Positions 62,901 through 64,000 of a stretch of DNA of 64,000 bases are shown here, piece after piece. Source of the DNA: JADKBO01 sp965230345 (GTDB taxonomy: Bacteria > Bacteroidota > Bacteroidia > Chitinophagales > Saprospiraceae); assembly GCA_965230345.1 (NCBI GenBank), contig CBDDKR010000001.1, positions 620,001-684,000 on the forward strand, written 5' to 3'. The translations under genes and the position numbers were made by a program. Within the stretch, counting starts at the first letter, position 1; each line of letters opens with the position of its first letter. Under the pieces are notes generated by a model. That model saw only the letters and a program-made list of their open reading frames with translations, ran no database searches and was not told the origin of the DNA.

Positions 62901-62997
62901 CATGGGCATCGTTTAGTGTATTAAATTAATTGTGCTAAAGATTTTTTAATACTTGTTGGAAACAACATGAATGATTTGATCAAAAAATAAAGAAGAA

Positions 62998-63144
62998 ATG
63001 AAACAAAGAATATCTAAGACGTTAGCTGTGGGGTTTGCCTTATTATTGGCAGCTTCTGTATTTACATCTTGTAGTAGAAATGGATACGGTTGTCCTTATG
63101 AGTTGAAAGTTCCTACCTCTGTAGTAAAGTGTATCGTTAAATAG
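62998..63144 (+). CDS. small lipoprotein, 48 residues
   Basis: A gene too short for most annotation: MKQRISKTLAVGFALLLA, then a lipobox-type FTSC (Cys25) and a tail with three further Cys-rich or Gly-Tyr residues (NGYGCPYELK ... VVKCIVK). An AGAAG run lies just before the ATG. It ends 9 bases before ytxJ, so the two are probably cotranscribed. The two extra cysteines may form a disulfide or receive the thiol chemistry of YtxJ; this is inference. The family is unknown to me. Confidence 0.65.
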   Translation: MKQRISKTLAVGFALLLAASVFTSCSRNGYGCPYELKVPTSVVKCIVK

Positions 63145-63153
63145 GTTTAAACG

Positions 63154-63498
63154 ATGAAATGGTTGAATTTAAATTCTATTGATCAATTGGGCAAGATCAT
63201 TGAGAATTCTAAATCTTCTCCACAAATTATTTTTAAACACAGTACTACTTGTCCTATAAGTAGTATGGCCAAGCTCAGATTTGAAGAGGCTTGGAATGTT
63301 GATTATGCAGATTGCTATTATCTGGATTTATTGGCTTATAGGTCTATTAGTAATGAAGTAGCCGAAAGGTTCGCAGTACACCATGAAAGTCCTCAATTGA
63401 TTCTAATCCACAATGAAGAGGTTATCCTAGATGCTTCTCATATGGATATCTCCGTAAAGGAAATTCTTGAAGTATTCCAGTACCACAATATTTCATAG
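63154..63498 (+). CDS. ytxJ: bacilliredoxin-like YtxJ (bacillithiol-system redox protein)
   Basis: The 114-residue thioredoxin-fold protein has a single active-site Cys33 in HSTTCPISSMA, the monothiol TCPIS pattern of YtxJ rather than a CxxC. The remaining YtxJ motifs (YYLDLLAYRSISNEVAERF, HHESPQLILI) are present. Members remove bacillithiol from modified proteins or react with it, in the cytoplasm. This suggests the organism makes bacillithiol; the biosynthetic genes are not in this window. Directly preceded by the small lipoprotein. Confidence 0.88.
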   Translation: MKWLNLNSIDQLGKIIENSKSSPQIIFKHSTTCPISSMAKLRFEEAWNVDYADCYYLDLLAYRSISNEVAERFAVHHESPQLILIHNEEVILDASHMDISVKEILEVFQYHNIS

Positions 63499-63589
63499 TT
63501 TATCTATTCAAAGAATTGGTTTATTCTTATAGAACAGTAATGCGTATTGCTCTAATGTGATTTGATGAAGCTGAGAGTACGTTTACTAT

Positions 63590-64000
63590 TTATTTTTTAT
63601 AGTATCCTTTCAGCGCTCTAAGTCTTAATCCAATTACGCCTTTGATAGCTTCCGAAACGATGTTCGCATTCATTTTGGATTGACCTTTTTCTCTATCAGC
63701 AAAAATAATGGGTACTTCTTTAATTTTAAATCCAAGTCTATGCGCGTAATACTTCATCTCAATTTGGAAGGCATATCCGTTGAATTTTATTCTACTGAAA
63801 TCCATTTGCCGAAGCACCTTACTTGAATAACAGATAAATCCTGCTGTGGGATCTTTAACCCACATCCATGTTATCATTCGAACATATAATGAGGCACCAT
63901 AAGATAGGATAAGTCGATCCATTGGCCAGTCTTTTACACCACCACCTTTGGTATATCTTGAACCAACAGCTACATCGGCACCATTTTGACAAGCGTTAAA
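63590..64000 (-). CDS. polyprenol monophosphomannose synthase-type glycosyltransferase, C-terminal part
   Basis: The frame runs from the window's right end without interruption to its stop at 63590; the start lies beyond 64000. Visible motifs include GADVAVGSRYTKGGGVKDWP, VKDPTAGFICYSSKVL and GYAFQIEMKYYAHRLGFKIKEVPIIFADREKGQSKM, characteristic of family-2 dolichol/polyprenol-phosphate-mannose synthases. The enzyme transfers mannose (or a related sugar) from a nucleotide sugar to a lipid phosphate at the inner membrane. An ATG at 63922 is internal. No membrane helix follows the catalytic part, so this is the short form. Confidence 0.9.
   Translation of the reverse strand, partial: FNACQNGADVAVGSRYTKGGGVKDWPMDRLILSYGASLYVRMITWMWVKDPTAGFICYSSKVLRQMDFSRIKFNGYAFQIEMKYYAHRLGFKIKEVPIIFADREKGQSKMNANIVSEAIKGVIGLRLRALKGYYKK

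Overview
The window is a chromosome segment of an AT-rich member of the Bacteroidota. Several signs agree. Many exported proteins end in a type IX secretion (T9SS) type A sorting domain with a [Y/F/L]PNP motif. There is a TonB receptor / ECF sigma / FecR cluster. Candidate promoters fit the Bacteroidota pattern TTG-N20-TAnnTTTG. A YtxJ-type bacilliredoxin suggests bacillithiol as the cellular thiol. The species cannot be named from the sequence. No rRNA, tRNA, CRISPR array, insertion sequence or phage structural module was seen.

Layout. 1-16.9 kb is a mosaic of short, mostly single-gene units on the plus strand. It starts with the end of a CBM9-like protein and contains an RluA pseudouridine synthase, a WYL regulator with a DUF4345 membrane protein, a stand-alone two-component-type propeller, a frameshifted serine hydrolase, small domains of unknown function (DUF1801, DUF2200), a Crp/Fnr regulator with DinB, a CPBP protease, two VOC proteins, AraC, and a lipoprotein agmatine-deiminase-like enzyme. 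Beta-helix, Ycf48-like and other T9SS cargo genes are interspersed. 17.0-22.2 kb holds a minus-strand beta-helix T9SS protein, a tandem pair of PPK2 polyphosphate kinases, a long perfect hairpin, and a BlaI/BlaR1-like pair whose two operators sit on its promoter elements.

22.5-36.5 kb carries exported proteins: a TPR-DUF6624 protein, an AraC regulator followed by a PDZ/alpha-beta hydrolase and a DUF885 metallopeptidase-like protein, two YD-like secreted proteins, a decayed CPBP region, a LamG protein, and a cluster of T9SS and lipoprotein genes. 36.5-41 kb holds DUF1905/YdeI, a DUF418-type membrane protein, an AraC regulator with two DNA-binding domains, SnoaL-like, YHS and uracil-DNA-glycosylase-family genes.

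41.2-47.0 kb is the most system-like block: TonB receptor, ECF sigma factor, FecR anti-sigma factor, then an exported STN-domain protein with about twelve short surface repeats. 47-53.6 kb has an M20 amidohydrolase, duplicated PQQ-type beta-propeller lipoproteins, a T9SS propeller and a serine hydrolase. 53.7-64 kb has a BtuB-like receptor, a divergent OxyR/KatG peroxide module, a catalytic plus inactive M16 peptidase pair, a tiny lipoprotein with YtxJ, and the end of a dolichyl-phosphate-mannose-synthase-type glycosyltransferase.

The genes work mainly at the cell envelope: secreted adhesin- or enzyme-like proteins, outer-membrane uptake with cell-surface signalling, and stress defence (peroxide, bacillithiol, polyphosphate, beta-lactam-type sensing). 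I saw no clearly undescribed system. The strongest leads are the separately encoded STN signalling domain, the double-HTH AraC regulator, the superimposed BlaI operators and promoter, and the AraC/PDZ-hydrolase/DUF885 cluster.
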